Positions 6,349 through 13,260 of a stretch of 47,051 nt of DNA are shown here, one piece after another. Numbering within the stretch: position 1 is the stretch's first letter; the number at the start of each line of letters is the position of its first letter. A program made the translations under genes and the position numbers. Origin of the DNA: a virus; the IMG/VR virus record IMGVR_UViG_3300005527_000008, positions 1 to 47,051 of that record. One strand, written 5' to 3'. The notes under the pieces were generated by a model. It was not told the DNA's origin, made no database searches, and saw nothing but the letters and a program-made list of their open reading frames with translations.

Positions 6349-6599
6349 GGTCCAAGAGTGGTCCAAGAGTGGTCCACTTAGATAGCGGACCAAGCGGACC
6401 AAGCGGACCACTACTAAAAAATGTTAGGGTTTGTGCGGTTCACAGAGAAAGATTAGTGGTCCACTTCTTGGACCAGAGTGGACCAGCCAACTAACCCCTG
6501 GTCCAAGAGTGGTCCGGGTGGTCCAAGAGTGGTCCACTTTTTGGACCAGAAAAAAGCCATAGTTACTGCGGCTCACAGGCATAGTGGTCCGGGTGGTCC
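6349..6599. repeat. Iteron array: 16 copies of GGWCC
   Basis: GGTCC or GGACC begins at 6349, 6360, 6371, 6387, 6396, 6405, 6458, 6470, 6480, 6500, 6511, 6520, 6531, 6543, 6586 and 6595. Most starts are 9-12 bp apart, about one helical turn, with longer repeats such as GGTCCAAGAGT and GGTCCGGGT. A second motif, TGCGGYTCACAG, occurs at 6434-6445 and 6567-6578. It lies directly after the primase-helicase gene and before an AT-rich tract, the arrangement of a theta-type replication origin. Confidence 0.85.
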
Positions 6600-6757
6600 G
6601 GTTTTATGCATCAGGGGGCTGATTCAGTCCCTTATCCTATGACGCCATCACGACCATACCCATCGTCACGCCTATAGCTACCCCTATATCCATTCCCATA
6701 CCTACATACCCTCACGTATATATATTTATATAGTTATATATATTATTATATATATAT
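6600..6757. other. AT-rich putative DNA-unwinding element and G-poor tract of the replication origin
   Basis: From about 6640 to 6713 the plus strand is very poor in G (short C- and A-rich words such as CATACCC). From 6714 to 6757 it is almost pure A/T (TATATA runs). A C-rich strand followed by an easily melted AT tract beside iterons is typical of an origin where a helicase loads. The AT tract also overlaps the start of the next gene, so it may contain a promoter as well. Confidence 0.65.
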
Positions 6758-7130
6758 GACTATGTATGACTCCCTGCCTGAATGTATCAAAAGATTATCT
6801 AATATCGAAAAACCTTCTAAAATTAGACTAAAATTATGGGTATCAATCCAAAGAGAAATCAGAATTCTCAATAAACCAGATAACACTAACCTGGCTAAAT
6901 TAAGTCACCCACAATGGTCAATACTCGATATCCTCGGATGCCATAAAACAAACCCACACCAAAGATACGATTGTATGGGCCTATTCATGCTCACAGAAGG
7001 AAGAACAATTCATGATGTACAAGAAGATGGGATAATCCTAAGAACTAGGTCAGGGGCATTGCAAAAATACGGCAAGAAAATTTGGATGCCATCTGACATG
7101 ATAAACATCCTAGACCTAGATGAGAATTAA
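6756..7130 (+). CDS. Hypothetical protein, 124 aa
   Basis: Not recognised. Soluble, basic in the first half (KIRLKLWVSIQREIRIL) with no signal or membrane segment. Its ATG (6756, or the in-frame ATG 6762) lies at the end of the AT-rich origin tract and lacks a ribosome-binding site, so the start is uncertain. A small basic protein beside an origin could be an accessory replication or origin-binding protein, but nothing in its sequence proves that. A hairpin terminator follows at 7162-7192. Confidence 0.7.
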   Translation: MTMYDSLPECIKRLSNIEKPSKIRLKLWVSIQREIRILNKPDNTNLAKLSHPQWSILDILGCHKTNPHQRYDCMGLFMLTEGRTIHDVQEDGIILRTRSGALQKYGKKIWMPSDMINILDLDEN

Positions 7131-7161
7131 AAGCCGTCCCTTGCTTAAATCCCCACCCAGG

Positions 7162-7192
7162 AAGAAGGGAATCGATCTTCTCCTTCTTTTTC
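7162..7192 (+). terminator. Rho-independent terminator (probable)
   Basis: AAGAAGG (7162-7168) pairs with CCTTCTT (7182-7188) around a 13-nt loop, followed by a T-rich run. The stem is only moderately GC-rich. It would end the primase-origin transcript before the next group of small genes. The rest of 7131-7286 shows only a weak promoter-like TTGAAT near 7228. Confidence 0.5.
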
Positions 7193-7286
7193 TTACGTTA
7201 GATGAATTTTAATTAACTTTTCAACTGGAATTTGAATTGAGGATTCGTTAAGTTGTATTCATCAACGCAACACAAAGGGAAACAAA

Positions 7287-7418
7287 ATGAAACTCAACGA
7301 TATTATCTTCGCATACATAGCCTTCGTTACAATTATGGCAATAGACCTATACATAAACTTTGATGGTAGAGGGGATGTCATAGAACGCCTCATCCAATCT
7401 CAGAACTTACTGCAATAA
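7287..7418 (+). CDS. Small membrane protein, 43 aa
   Basis: MKLNDIIFAYIAFVTIMAIDLYINF followed by a short polar tail. One hydrophobic segment spans residues 5-23, so a single-pass inner-membrane protein is likely. The ATG has AAAGGGA about eight bases upstream. It heads a three-gene group with the 126- and 55-residue proteins, ending at the strong terminator at 8005. Function unknown. Confidence 0.6.
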   Translation: MKLNDIIFAYIAFVTIMAIDLYINFDGRGDVIERLIQSQNLLQ

Positions 7419-7441
7419 TAACTAAAGAAAAGGAATTAATT

Positions 7442-7822
7442 ATGGCTAATCGATATCTACAAAACACAGCGTCAGGAATACCTATGCCCATACATCACCA
7501 TAAACCTCTAGATATGGATAAAATCATTTGTAACCGATACAAAACACAAGATTGTTCACTAACCTATAGAGAAAAAGAAATCATTGAAGAGAGTTTAAAC
7601 ACATCCTCCAAATCGAAGATAACAGATCAATGGACCGTCACGGACGCTATGGCGAGCACACTCCTAGGAGGGGATTATAAAGTCTTTACATACGAAATGA
7701 TGGGACCTACAGGGAATTCATTTGGAAGAACAGTAATATACCTCATGACAGGGAAAGAGCCCGGGCAAGTCATTAAAATAGACCCGAATGAGAAAGCGCT
7801 TACTATGTGGGTGGGTAAGTAA
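7442..7822 (+). CDS. Hypothetical protein, 126 aa
   Basis: Unrecognised soluble protein. A histidine-rich spot (PIHHHKP near residue 17) and two cysteines (about 30 and 38) could bind metal, but spacing does not match a known zinc finger. It has a good ribosome-binding site (AAGGA, eight bases). Its stop codon overlaps the start of the next gene (TAATG), implying coupled translation. Confidence 0.75.
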   Translation: MANRYLQNTASGIPMPIHHHKPLDMDKIICNRYKTQDCSLTYREKEIIEESLNTSSKSKITDQWTVTDAMASTLLGGDYKVFTYEMMGPTGNSFGRTVIYLMTGKEPGQVIKIDPNEKALTMWVGK

Positions 7823-7989
7823 TGCCGATAAAGATACGTAAGGGGAAGACCGATCCTCTTGACCTGGTTAGGAATAGAAAAGGTGAACGATTTTCTATGA
7901 TCGATGATCCTAATCATAAAAAAACTGATAAAGAGAAAAAGGCGAAGAACAAAGAGAAACTAGAAAGATTTCTAGGGAAGAAGGACTGA
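7822..7989 (+). CDS. Very basic small protein, 55 aa
   Basis: MPIKIRKGKTDPLDLVRNRKG, then a Lys/Glu-rich C-terminal helix (KKTDKEKKAKNKEKLERFLGKKD). The start overlaps the preceding stop (TAATG). The charge suggests nucleic-acid or ribosome contact; no family recognised. A strong terminator begins 15 bp after its stop. Confidence 0.65.
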   Translation: MPIKIRKGKTDPLDLVRNRKGERFSMIDDPNHKKTDKEKKAKNKEKLERFLGKKD

Positions 7990-8004
7990 ATAAGGATTTT
8001 ACAA

Positions 8005-8034
8005 GGGCGGTAGTTAACACCCGCCCTTTTTTTT
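8005..8034 (+). terminator. Strong rho-independent terminator
   Basis: GGGCGG (8005-8010) pairs with CCGCCC (8021-8026), loop TAGTTAACAC, followed by eight T (8027-8034). It closes the plus-strand group before the inverted terminase gene. The reverse strand lacks a matching T-run, so it works mainly in the plus direction. Confidence 0.9.
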
Positions 8035-8099
8035 ATGACCGGAAAAGTGCGTTAACTAGTTCGCACGCTTGACAAAAAGAGGACCAGTCCGGGTATCAG

Positions 8100-8117
8100 G
8101 CGGTATAATAGTACCGC
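8100..8117. repeat. Inverted repeat GCGGTA-N6-TACCGC enclosing a TATAAT
   Basis: Arms 8100-8105 and 8112-8117. TATAAT (8104-8109) lies across the left arm and spacer. A perfect TTGACA exists at 8069-8074, but the spacer to TATAAT is 29 bp, too long for an ordinary sigma-70 promoter. This could be an operator or an activator-dependent promoter reading into the four palindromes downstream. Confidence 0.4.
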
Positions 8118-8145
8118 GTTTATAAAACTTTTTGATAACGAAAAT

Positions 8146-8242
8146 CACTATATGTAGTATGTAATAATGAATATAGCTACTACATGTGGTATAAACCCCC
8201 TACATATAGTGTAATCCATATGAATACCCACTATATATAGTG
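8146..8242. repeat. Cluster of four related palindromic sites (CACTATATGTAG type)
   Basis: CACTATATGTAG (8146-8157), ACTACATGTGGT (8179-8190), CTACATATAGTG (8200-8211, exact reverse complement of the first) and CACTATATATAGTG (8229-8242, a perfect 14-bp palindrome). The consensus is a dyad, CACTAYATRTAGTG. They fill the 3' intergenic space between the plus-strand terminator and the end of the terminase gene and look like binding sites for one dimeric protein. Confidence 0.7.
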
Positions 8243-8246
8243 CCTC

Positions 8247-9908
8247 CTACCGACCGTCATACAAGGGCTTGTCATGATCTCTCCAATGGTTCATCTGGAT
8301 TGGCTCTGGATCTAACGGATGCTGCACCCAACCACCCGAGTTAATACGGATAAAGGCCTGGCTCATCGTATCAATCAAGTCATTGCTCTCCATATTAGGG
8401 AATGAGATAGCGCTCTCAACAAACAAGTCAGCGAAAGGCTCTAGCTTGGTAAAATGAGGTGCCTTTGCTGGCATCCATACACGTCCAGACTCTATCAGGG
8501 GGGTGGCTAGACGCGCTCTGGTCAGCTTATCTCCATACTTGTTAGGGTCGAACCTGGTTACCATAGCCCCAGCCCTGTGCAAGTCAGCGATGAGAGCTAG
8601 CCCACTTGCCTTAGCTTCTACTAGGATCGTATTGGGAGCCAGCTTGTAACTCGTGCTCATAGGGTTATCAATGTCATTGTCATAGTAGTTACGGGCCAAC
8701 CTCTGTGCCATATCCCTAAGCTCGGGGTATTCTATCCTCCCTCTGAACAAGCTAAGCAAGATGATATTGGGGACATTGAATTCATTGTAGAACACGCCCC
8801 ACGTAGTGCAGGCACTGTAACTAACATTAGCCGCCTGTCTCTTCGTACTAGGGCGCGTAAATGCCGTGTCCCAAGACTGTAGGATAAATTCGCAGGCTGG
8901 CAGCTCATCCTGACACCACCAGTTAAACCATCCCTTCTTAATAATCCCCCCTTCACTAGGCGACGGCCTCTGTTGGAACTGACCACTTATGGTATATTCA
9001 GAGTTGAGCTTAGACTTAAGCCCATCAACAATCTCTCTGGTTAGGTATGAAGGCCAAAGTAATTCTCCCTCCTTGGTTCGGGGGTCTTTCCACTTCTTTC
9101 CCTCTGTACTTTTTAAAGGGATTGTAACGCATCTGCTTCCTTTCTCATATTCCATTGGCAGACGGAGATGCACAAGGCTAGAGTCTTTCTGCCCAAGAAG
9201 ATGCCCCGTCAAGTCTCTCTGGTGTAGCCTCTGTTGGATCACGATACGGCAATACCTGGAGAAGTCATTCATACGGGTTGTAACAGCGGCGTCCCACCAA
9301 GAGTTTGTCGTTTCTCTTGTTACGTCCGAATTCATGTCCATAACGTTGTTGGGGTCGTCACATATAACAAAATGGCCTCGGAGACCGGTCGTAGGCCCTC
9401 CGATCGAGCTGGCTATCCGATATCCTCCCTTATCATTGGCGAACATCGTCTTAGAGTTGCTATCTCCCCGCATGCTAAACCTATTCCCCCAAAGCTTTTG
9501 AAACCAATCACTTTGAATAAGTCTTCGACAATCCGAACTATCCTTTAACGCTAGGAACTGACCATAGCTAAGGCAGAAGAACTTAAGCGAAGGGTCCTTA
9601 GTCCAACACCAAGCGGGGAACATGATTGAACAAATGTACGTCTTCATGAACCCAGGGGGGATGTTTATAACAAGGCTTCTAACTTCGCCGTTGTAGCATG
9701 CCTCTAGGTGTTCGGATATTGCTTCTATGTGCCATCCTTCTTTAAAGGTGTGCCTGCCCTCCAGAACGGGGAATGCGCGTTTAATGAACTCATACAAGGA
9801 CCCCTCACAAAGCTCCCTCTCTTCATGGTGATCATCCTTCCAATCAACAATCTTTTCGTATCTTTGGTTGGCCCTATTAAGCATTGATCTAATGAGTTTG
9901 TTTGACAT
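8247..9908 (-). CDS. terL: Terminase large subunit (TerL), 553 aa
   Basis: ATP-driven packaging motor and headful/site nuclease. The N-terminal ATPase has a Walker A-like INIPPGFMKT (81-90; the common PPRHGKS is replaced by PPGFMKT) and Walker B VICDDP with acidic residues 184-185. The RNase H-like nuclease has SWDTAF (Asp347), LVEAKASG (Glu431) and NDLIDTM (Asp510/Asp513). Length is normal for the TIGR01630-type phage terminases. Unusually it lies on the minus strand, opposite to portal and capsid genes, alone between a plus-strand terminator and a plus-strand outer-membrane protein gene. No small terminase subunit is adjacent; a DUF5681-like gene at 42345 is the only candidate. Confidence 0.95.
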   Translation of the reverse strand: MSNKLIRSMLNRANQRYEKIVDWKDDHHEERELCEGSLYEFIKRAFPVLEGRHTFKEGWHIEAISEHLEACYNGEVRSLVINIPPGFMKTYICSIMFPAWCWTKDPSLKFFCLSYGQFLALKDSSDCRRLIQSDWFQKLWGNRFSMRGDSNSKTMFANDKGGYRIASSIGGPTTGLRGHFVICDDPNNVMDMNSDVTRETTNSWWDAAVTTRMNDFSRYCRIVIQQRLHQRDLTGHLLGQKDSSLVHLRLPMEYEKGSRCVTIPLKSTEGKKWKDPRTKEGELLWPSYLTREIVDGLKSKLNSEYTISGQFQQRPSPSEGGIIKKGWFNWWCQDELPACEFILQSWDTAFTRPSTKRQAANVSYSACTTWGVFYNEFNVPNIILLSLFRGRIEYPELRDMAQRLARNYYDNDIDNPMSTSYKLAPNTILVEAKASGLALIADLHRAGAMVTRFDPNKYGDKLTRARLATPLIESGRVWMPAKAPHFTKLEPFADLFVESAISFPNMESNDLIDTMSQAFIRINSGGWVQHPLDPEPIQMNHWRDHDKPLYDGR

Positions 9909-10018
9909 CTAGGTAATATGAAAAAGTTGCATATAGTACATAATCTCTCAAAGGATGGACAAAATACACAAGTATTTGGTAATATAGATTCAAATGCTAA
10001 CAAGTAATTGAATGACTC

Positions 10019-10645
10019 ATGAATATTAAACTAACCGCGACTACCCTTATTATACTATCAACTACTGCAGCACTGTCGAACGAAGGCGCCTACGTAGGTG
10101 GGTTTCTAGGGCACAATAACTTTCGTGATGAATTCGCAATACGCTCAACTGAACACTCAAAAAAAGTTAAAAATACTGAGCACAATCTAGGTTATGGTCT
10201 GTTCGCTGGTTACGGTAAGAAGATTAACGATTCCTATGTCGGTATTGAAGCAGGTTTATCTAACGGATACCCAAATAAGCGGCATTCCATGGTGGGACAA
10301 CGCCCACATAACCCCGAAGGTTGGAAATACCAAAAGGGTGTCGTGATGTCAATCTCCCCTCGAGTCGGTTACTTCATCAACAGCGAATACATGGTCTATT
10401 CAAAACTTGGCATCGAAAGAAGTAAAGATAAAGCCATTCACTACTTGTATAACCTACGCCCCATGTCCTATTCAAAAACCGTCACAAATTTAGTTCCAGG
10501 CGTTGGAATTGAAAAGGTATCCGCCAATACAAGCGTAAGGCTCGAGTACTCACGTGATTTCGGGAAGAAAATTACTATGAATAAGGATCTCGCTCTTGGT
10601 TATACCAATCAACAAATCAAAGCAGGGTTCACGGTCAAGATATAG
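10019..10645 (+). CDS. Outer-membrane beta-barrel protein (Lom/Omp25-like moron), 208 aa
   Basis: A signal peptide (residues 1-20, ending AALS) precedes GAYVGGFLGHNNF, the common first strand of small outer-membrane porin/opacity-type barrels. Alternating polar/hydrophobic strands follow (YGLFAGYGKK, YVGIEAGLS, MSISPRVGYFI, YMVYSKLGIER, TVTNLVPGVGIEKV, TSVRLEYSRDFG, QQIKAGFTVKI), consistent with an eight-stranded barrel. The final residue is Ile rather than the usual aromatic. Phage-borne barrels such as lambda Lom alter the host surface during lysogeny or infection; superinfection blocking or host adhesion is the inference here. The gene is divergent from terL, lacks a clear ribosome-binding site and adjoins an IS630-type HTH gene, so it looks like a moron acquired by transfer. 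Confidence 0.85.
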   Translation: MNIKLTATTLIILSTTAALSNEGAYVGGFLGHNNFRDEFAIRSTEHSKKVKNTEHNLGYGLFAGYGKKINDSYVGIEAGLSNGYPNKRHSMVGQRPHNPEGWKYQKGVVMSISPRVGYFINSEYMVYSKLGIERSKDKAIHYLYNLRPMSYSKTVTNLVPGVGIEKVSANTSVRLEYSRDFGKKITMNKDLALGYTNQQIKAGFTVKI

Positions 10646-10733
10646 ATAAGAGCCCTATGAAGCCTCTATCATTCTTATGGCTAATTATCGGCCGTTTAAT
10701 GACGAAATAATCGACAAATAGCGGATATATAAT

Positions 10734-11060
10734 TCACTTAGAGAGGGGGCGCTTGGTGTATCCCCTTCCAAACCCCATTTCTTTAAACCTCATCCAGATT
10801 AAAGATTCGCTTACATTGAAATGTTTAGCATAGTGAGCGATATTACACGCGGGGTTTTTGACAGCATAAGCCTCTAAATCGTCTAAGCTTAGCTTTCTAG
10901 AGTACCTTCTGTTCTCTAGTGACCCATACTTCTTTATTTTATACACCCATGTAAAAATCGTGTTGTACCTAACATTGAAAAGCCGAGAGGCATCTGTTTT
11001 GCTTCCTCCAGCATCAATAAAATCAATTACTTGTTTCCTAAGTTCTACAGGATAGTACAT
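10734..11060 (-). CDS. IS630-type transposase N-terminal HTH (orfA-like), orphan, 108 aa
   Basis: MYYPVELRKQVIDFIDAGG with TDASRLFNVRYNTIFTWV is the first helix-turn-helix of IS630/Tc1-family orfA. A second winged-helix segment follows (LSLDDLEAYAVKNP and AHYAKHFNVSESLIWMRFKEMG). The catalytic DDE half is missing: downstream on the minus strand there are only 88 bp before the converging outer-membrane gene. It is therefore an IS remnant, or a DNA-binding domain kept as a regulator. No terminal inverted repeats or target duplications were found around it. Confidence 0.8.
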   Translation of the reverse strand: MYYPVELRKQVIDFIDAGGSKTDASRLFNVRYNTIFTWVYKIKKYGSLENRRYSRKLSLDDLEAYAVKNPACNIAHYAKHFNVSESLIWMRFKEMGFGRGYTKRPLSK

Positions 11061-11126
11061 TTAGACCCTATGTTTTAATGAGTGTTGGGGCTGCCGTTCT
11101 TTAAGCGACTGACTCTAACGATCAAG

Positions 11127-11297
11127 ATGTTGTCTAAGAAGGATAATAACTCAGACCACTTAAACGAAGAACCAAACCCGAGTGCCCCTAACCCGTTAAG
11201 TTTATTGTGGCGTGCACGCCCTAGTATTTCAAGATTAATCTTGTTCGGCGTGCTAAGTTTATGGGGTGATAGCATCGAATATATGATTAGAGAATGA
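11127..11297 (+). CDS. Small hypothetical protein, 56 aa, possible membrane association
   Basis: Proline/asparagine-rich N-terminal half (NEEPNPSAPNPLSLLW), then a moderately hydrophobic segment (ISRLILFGVLSLWG) and IEYMIRE at the end. I start at ATG 11127; GTG 11082 would add 15 residues. The ribosome-binding site is weak, and the reverse strand is also open here, so the call is tentative. It agrees in direction with the following genes. Confidence 0.4.
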   Translation: MLSKKDNNSDHLNEEPNPSAPNPLSLLWRARPSISRLILFGVLSLWGDSIEYMIRE

Positions 11298-11324
11298 TGG
11301 CGAACCAATGGAGATGCCTTTTCA

Positions 11325-11612
11325 ATGATTCATGAAGTGACTACTCCTGGTAAGGCTGATCTCGTACGCCCTTTCGATGAAATCAAGCAATCGGGATTAG
11401 AAAAATATTATTGTTACTTTGAAGAGCGTTCAGCTATCCGTGAGTTTGAAGGCGGGTTGCCTCGATATGATGGTAAGGAGAATCTAGCAAACAGCGCTGA
11501 TTGGCAGGCGATGAATGATACCGTCTATTTGTTTATGGAAGACAACAACCTCGACAACCTCGACGTCGCTAGTGTCGAGGTCAATCAGTTCATTAAGAAA
11601 ATGGTGATATAA
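11325..11612 (+). CDS. Hypothetical protein, 95 aa, with 'ERSAIREFEGGLPR' motif
   Basis: Acidic soluble protein. Residues 33-50 (EERSAIREFEGGLPRYDG) resemble the ERAAIxEFDGGLxRxEAE segment found at the ends of many phage replication proteins and in small phage ORFs, usually of unknown role. GGAG lies ten bases before the ATG. The first secure gene of the plus-strand run leading to the portal. Confidence 0.75.
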   Translation: MIHEVTTPGKADLVRPFDEIKQSGLEKYYCYFEERSAIREFEGGLPRYDGKENLANSADWQAMNDTVYLFMEDNNLDNLDVASVEVNQFIKKMVI

Positions 11613-11641
11613 TGAAATAGGAACAGAAATAAGGATATTAA

Positions 11642-12031
11642 ATGCAAATATTAATACCAGACAGTGAAGAGAGCCGTAGAATCCAAAGTCTGATGAGAGA
11701 GGGTATGTATAAATTGTTTTGGGGAGAAGAGGCGCCGAAAGGCCCCGCTAGTCCACTTGTACAGGCGTTAAGAGAAGGACTGGGACAAGTCGGACTTAAA
11801 CACCTTGCTGAGGATGTCGCCGAGATTACAGAATGCCAGAGAGAAAGACGGGAAGAAGAATCTAAATTAACAGCATGCGACAATGAGAGTGACACATGGA
11901 TCGACAATAATACGGTCATATTAAGGAAGCCTAGCTCTGATAGTCCTAGTATTGATGAAACAAAAATTACTGAAGAGAGTAAGGATTCAAGTGCCTTTGA
12001 AAAACAAACAGGAGAAGATAATGGAAATTAA
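11642..12031 (+). CDS. Hypothetical protein, 129 aa
   Basis: Unrecognised. The N-terminal 60 residues look folded (LIPDSEESRRIQSLMREGMYKLFW, LVQALREGLGQVGLKHLAEDVAEI); the rest is acidic, Ser/Thr/Glu-rich and probably disordered. The start has AAGGA at good spacing. The last 11 nt overlap the next start, indicating coupling. Confidence 0.75.
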   Translation: MQILIPDSEESRRIQSLMREGMYKLFWGEEAPKGPASPLVQALREGLGQVGLKHLAEDVAEITECQRERREEESKLTACDNESDTWIDNNTVILRKPSSDSPSIDETKITEESKDSSAFEKQTGEDNGN

Positions 12032-12719
12032 TAAAGATATTTTGCGAAAAGTGATAATGGGCGAGCAATTAAATGAAGATGAGGTGCGAGGATATTTGAA
12101 GTATGATCTGCCTCTAACCCCGCACATTAAGAGCGAGGCGGAGCGCATGAATATGATCAAAAAATCTATAGAACGTGATGTAACTTTAACAACCGTTAAC
12201 GTAGAGGAGATCCCACAACCAACAAAGGAAACGACTAATGAAAATTATAGAGCAAATGTTCGGACTGAAATAAAAGAAACTGCTGAAAAAATCTTTGAAG
12301 ATCTACAAGCTTTAATGTTTGAAGACAAATTAAAGAACAAACAAAATGAAGATGAGAGCACTTTACGTTCTCTATATATAAAATTTGAAGAACCTTCCGA
12401 AAATATTTTTCCTGGTTTTAAGAGATTCGATAGAGACAACCCACCGTATTGGTTGAAAGAAGCTTTTGAGCCCACATTTAAGTATCCATTTGGCAGCCAA
12501 TCCGGCGATCCCAAGAAGTTCAAAAGACTCGACGGTCAAGAAGACTTAATGAGTGTGGCTAGTGCAGAGGAGTTCTTAGCGGAATATGGGCAGATTAAAG
12601 TCAGTCTTAATGACGTCCCAAACACACTTGTTAATGATCTTCCTTATTTTAAGGAGTCTGACTTGTGTAAATACCTTAAAGGGGTTCTGACGACAGCTAT
12701 CGAAATTCTTGATGCATAA
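12021..12719 (+). CDS. Hypothetical acidic protein, 232 aa
   Basis: Unrecognised. I start at ATG 12021 because AGGAG stands six to seven bases upstream; an upstream in-frame start at 11952 would lie within the preceding gene. The helical, charged first half is followed by an aromatic/proline-rich region (FPGFKRFDRDNPPYW, FEPTFKYPFGS) and a C-terminal helical part. No signal or membrane segment. Position before the portal suggests an early-late accessory role; a terminase small subunit is conceivable but there is no HTH to support it. Confidence 0.75.
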   Translation: MEINKDILRKVIMGEQLNEDEVRGYLKYDLPLTPHIKSEAERMNMIKKSIERDVTLTTVNVEEIPQPTKETTNENYRANVRTEIKETAEKIFEDLQALMFEDKLKNKQNEDESTLRSLYIKFEEPSENIFPGFKRFDRDNPPYWLKEAFEPTFKYPFGSQSGDPKKFKRLDGQEDLMSVASAEEFLAEYGQIKVSLNDVPNTLVNDLPYFKESDLCKYLKGVLTTAIEILDA

Positions 12720-12737
12720 GTAACGGAGTTATAGCTC

Positions 12738-12803
12738 ATGCTAACGAACATTTTCTTGACAATTCGTTCGTTAGCTAATTTTAAAGAGGCGAACTTCTTA
12801 TGA
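12738..12803 (+). CDS. Possible 21-residue peptide
   Basis: ATG 12738 has GGAG ten bases upstream, and the stop overlaps the next ATG as ATGA. The peptide is MLTNIFLTIRSLANFKEANFL. It contains the inverted repeat at 12740-12775, so the DNA may be regulatory rather than coding. Very short and weakly supported. Confidence 0.3.
   Translation: MLTNIFLTIRSLANFKEANFL
12740..12775. repeat. Perfect 10-bp inverted repeat with TTGACA in the loop
   Basis: GCTAACGAAC (12740-12749) and GTTCGTTAGC (12766-12775) enclose 16 bp containing a perfect TTGACA (12756-12761). A -10 at normal spacing is poor (TTTTAA). There is no T-run beyond a short TTTT. It could be an operator around a promoter, or an attenuator hairpin. 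Confidence 0.5.
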
Positions 12804-12949
12804 TAATTATACTACAATCATTTTTAATCCTGGTGGCGGCTGCCGCAATAATACTGATTGGTTTATTTGGGTATCATATGAACAAGCTAATAAACTCTAA
12901 GATTGAGCGAAAAATAGAAGAGCTACGAAGAGAGATCAATGAGCAATAA
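12800..12949 (+). CDS. Small membrane protein, 49 aa
   Basis: Residues 1-25 are hydrophobic (MIIILQSFLILVAAAAIILIG region). A 24-residue charged helix follows (KIERKIEELRREINEQ) that should form a short coiled coil. GAGG lies ten bases before the ATG, and the 3' end overlaps the next gene by 11 nt. The topology is that of a tiny N-in/C-out membrane protein; an inner-membrane spanin-like or assembly role is possible but unsupported. Confidence 0.6.
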   Translation: MIIILQSFLILVAAAAIILIGLFGYHMNKLINSKIERKIEELRREINEQ

Positions 12950-13205
12950 TGATTGTATAGACAAAACACTGAATGCCGTTGAAGATTATTATCCAACGCG
13001 GTATCTAAATCATCAAGAACAGATTGTCTATAGCTATTTTGGAGCAGATAAAGTTCTAGATAAATATGGTCCTAGACAAGCAGCTATCCGAGATGAGATA
13101 CATCGGCAACGCACAATAACTAACATTAAGATCTTCGGCTTATATGCGGTGACAGCAATCTACGTCATCTTGATGATATGGATAAGTATTCATTCTCTTG
13201 TTTAG
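12939..13205 (+). CDS. Hypothetical protein with C-terminal membrane segment, 88 aa
   Basis: A polar N-terminal domain (about 60 residues) is followed by one hydrophobic helix (IFGLYAVTAIYVILMIWISI, residues 65-84) and a three-residue tail, giving a tail-anchored topology. It overlaps the preceding small membrane gene by 11 nt, so both are made together. No family recognised. Confidence 0.7.
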   Translation: MSNNDCIDKTLNAVEDYYPTRYLNHQEQIVYSYFGADKVLDKYGPRQAAIRDEIHRQRTITNIKIFGLYAVTAIYVILMIWISIHSLV

Positions 13206-13251
13206 TTAATCAACATTCTGTTATTGTAAATGTATTCTAATCACCACAGAG

Positions 13252-13260
13252 TATACTTAC
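13252..13260 (+). promoter_or_regulatory. TATACTTA late-promoter-like motif before the portal
   Basis: TATACTTAC lies directly before the portal TTG start. The same core precedes other late genes at 17119, 17168, 19523, 24609 and 24648. If it is a -10 element here, the transcript would begin at or just after the proposed start codon, so either the message is nearly leaderless or the true start is downstream. Confidence 0.4.

Noticed and set aside
8069-8109. Promoter TTGACA ... TATAAT before the terL 3' end
   Set aside because: The spacer is 29 bp, far beyond the normal 15-19; kept only as part of the inverted-repeat note.
8989-9548. Plus-strand ORFs of 104 and 170 codons within terL
   Set aside because: Antisense shadows of a strongly conserved TerL frame; no ribosome-binding site or known family.
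4058-9968. Shared 14-mer ATGGACAAAATACA at 4058 and 9955, upstream of two minus-strand genes
   Set aside because: Several 14-bp matches are expected by chance in a 47-kb genome, and no -10 fits at a common distance in the two places.
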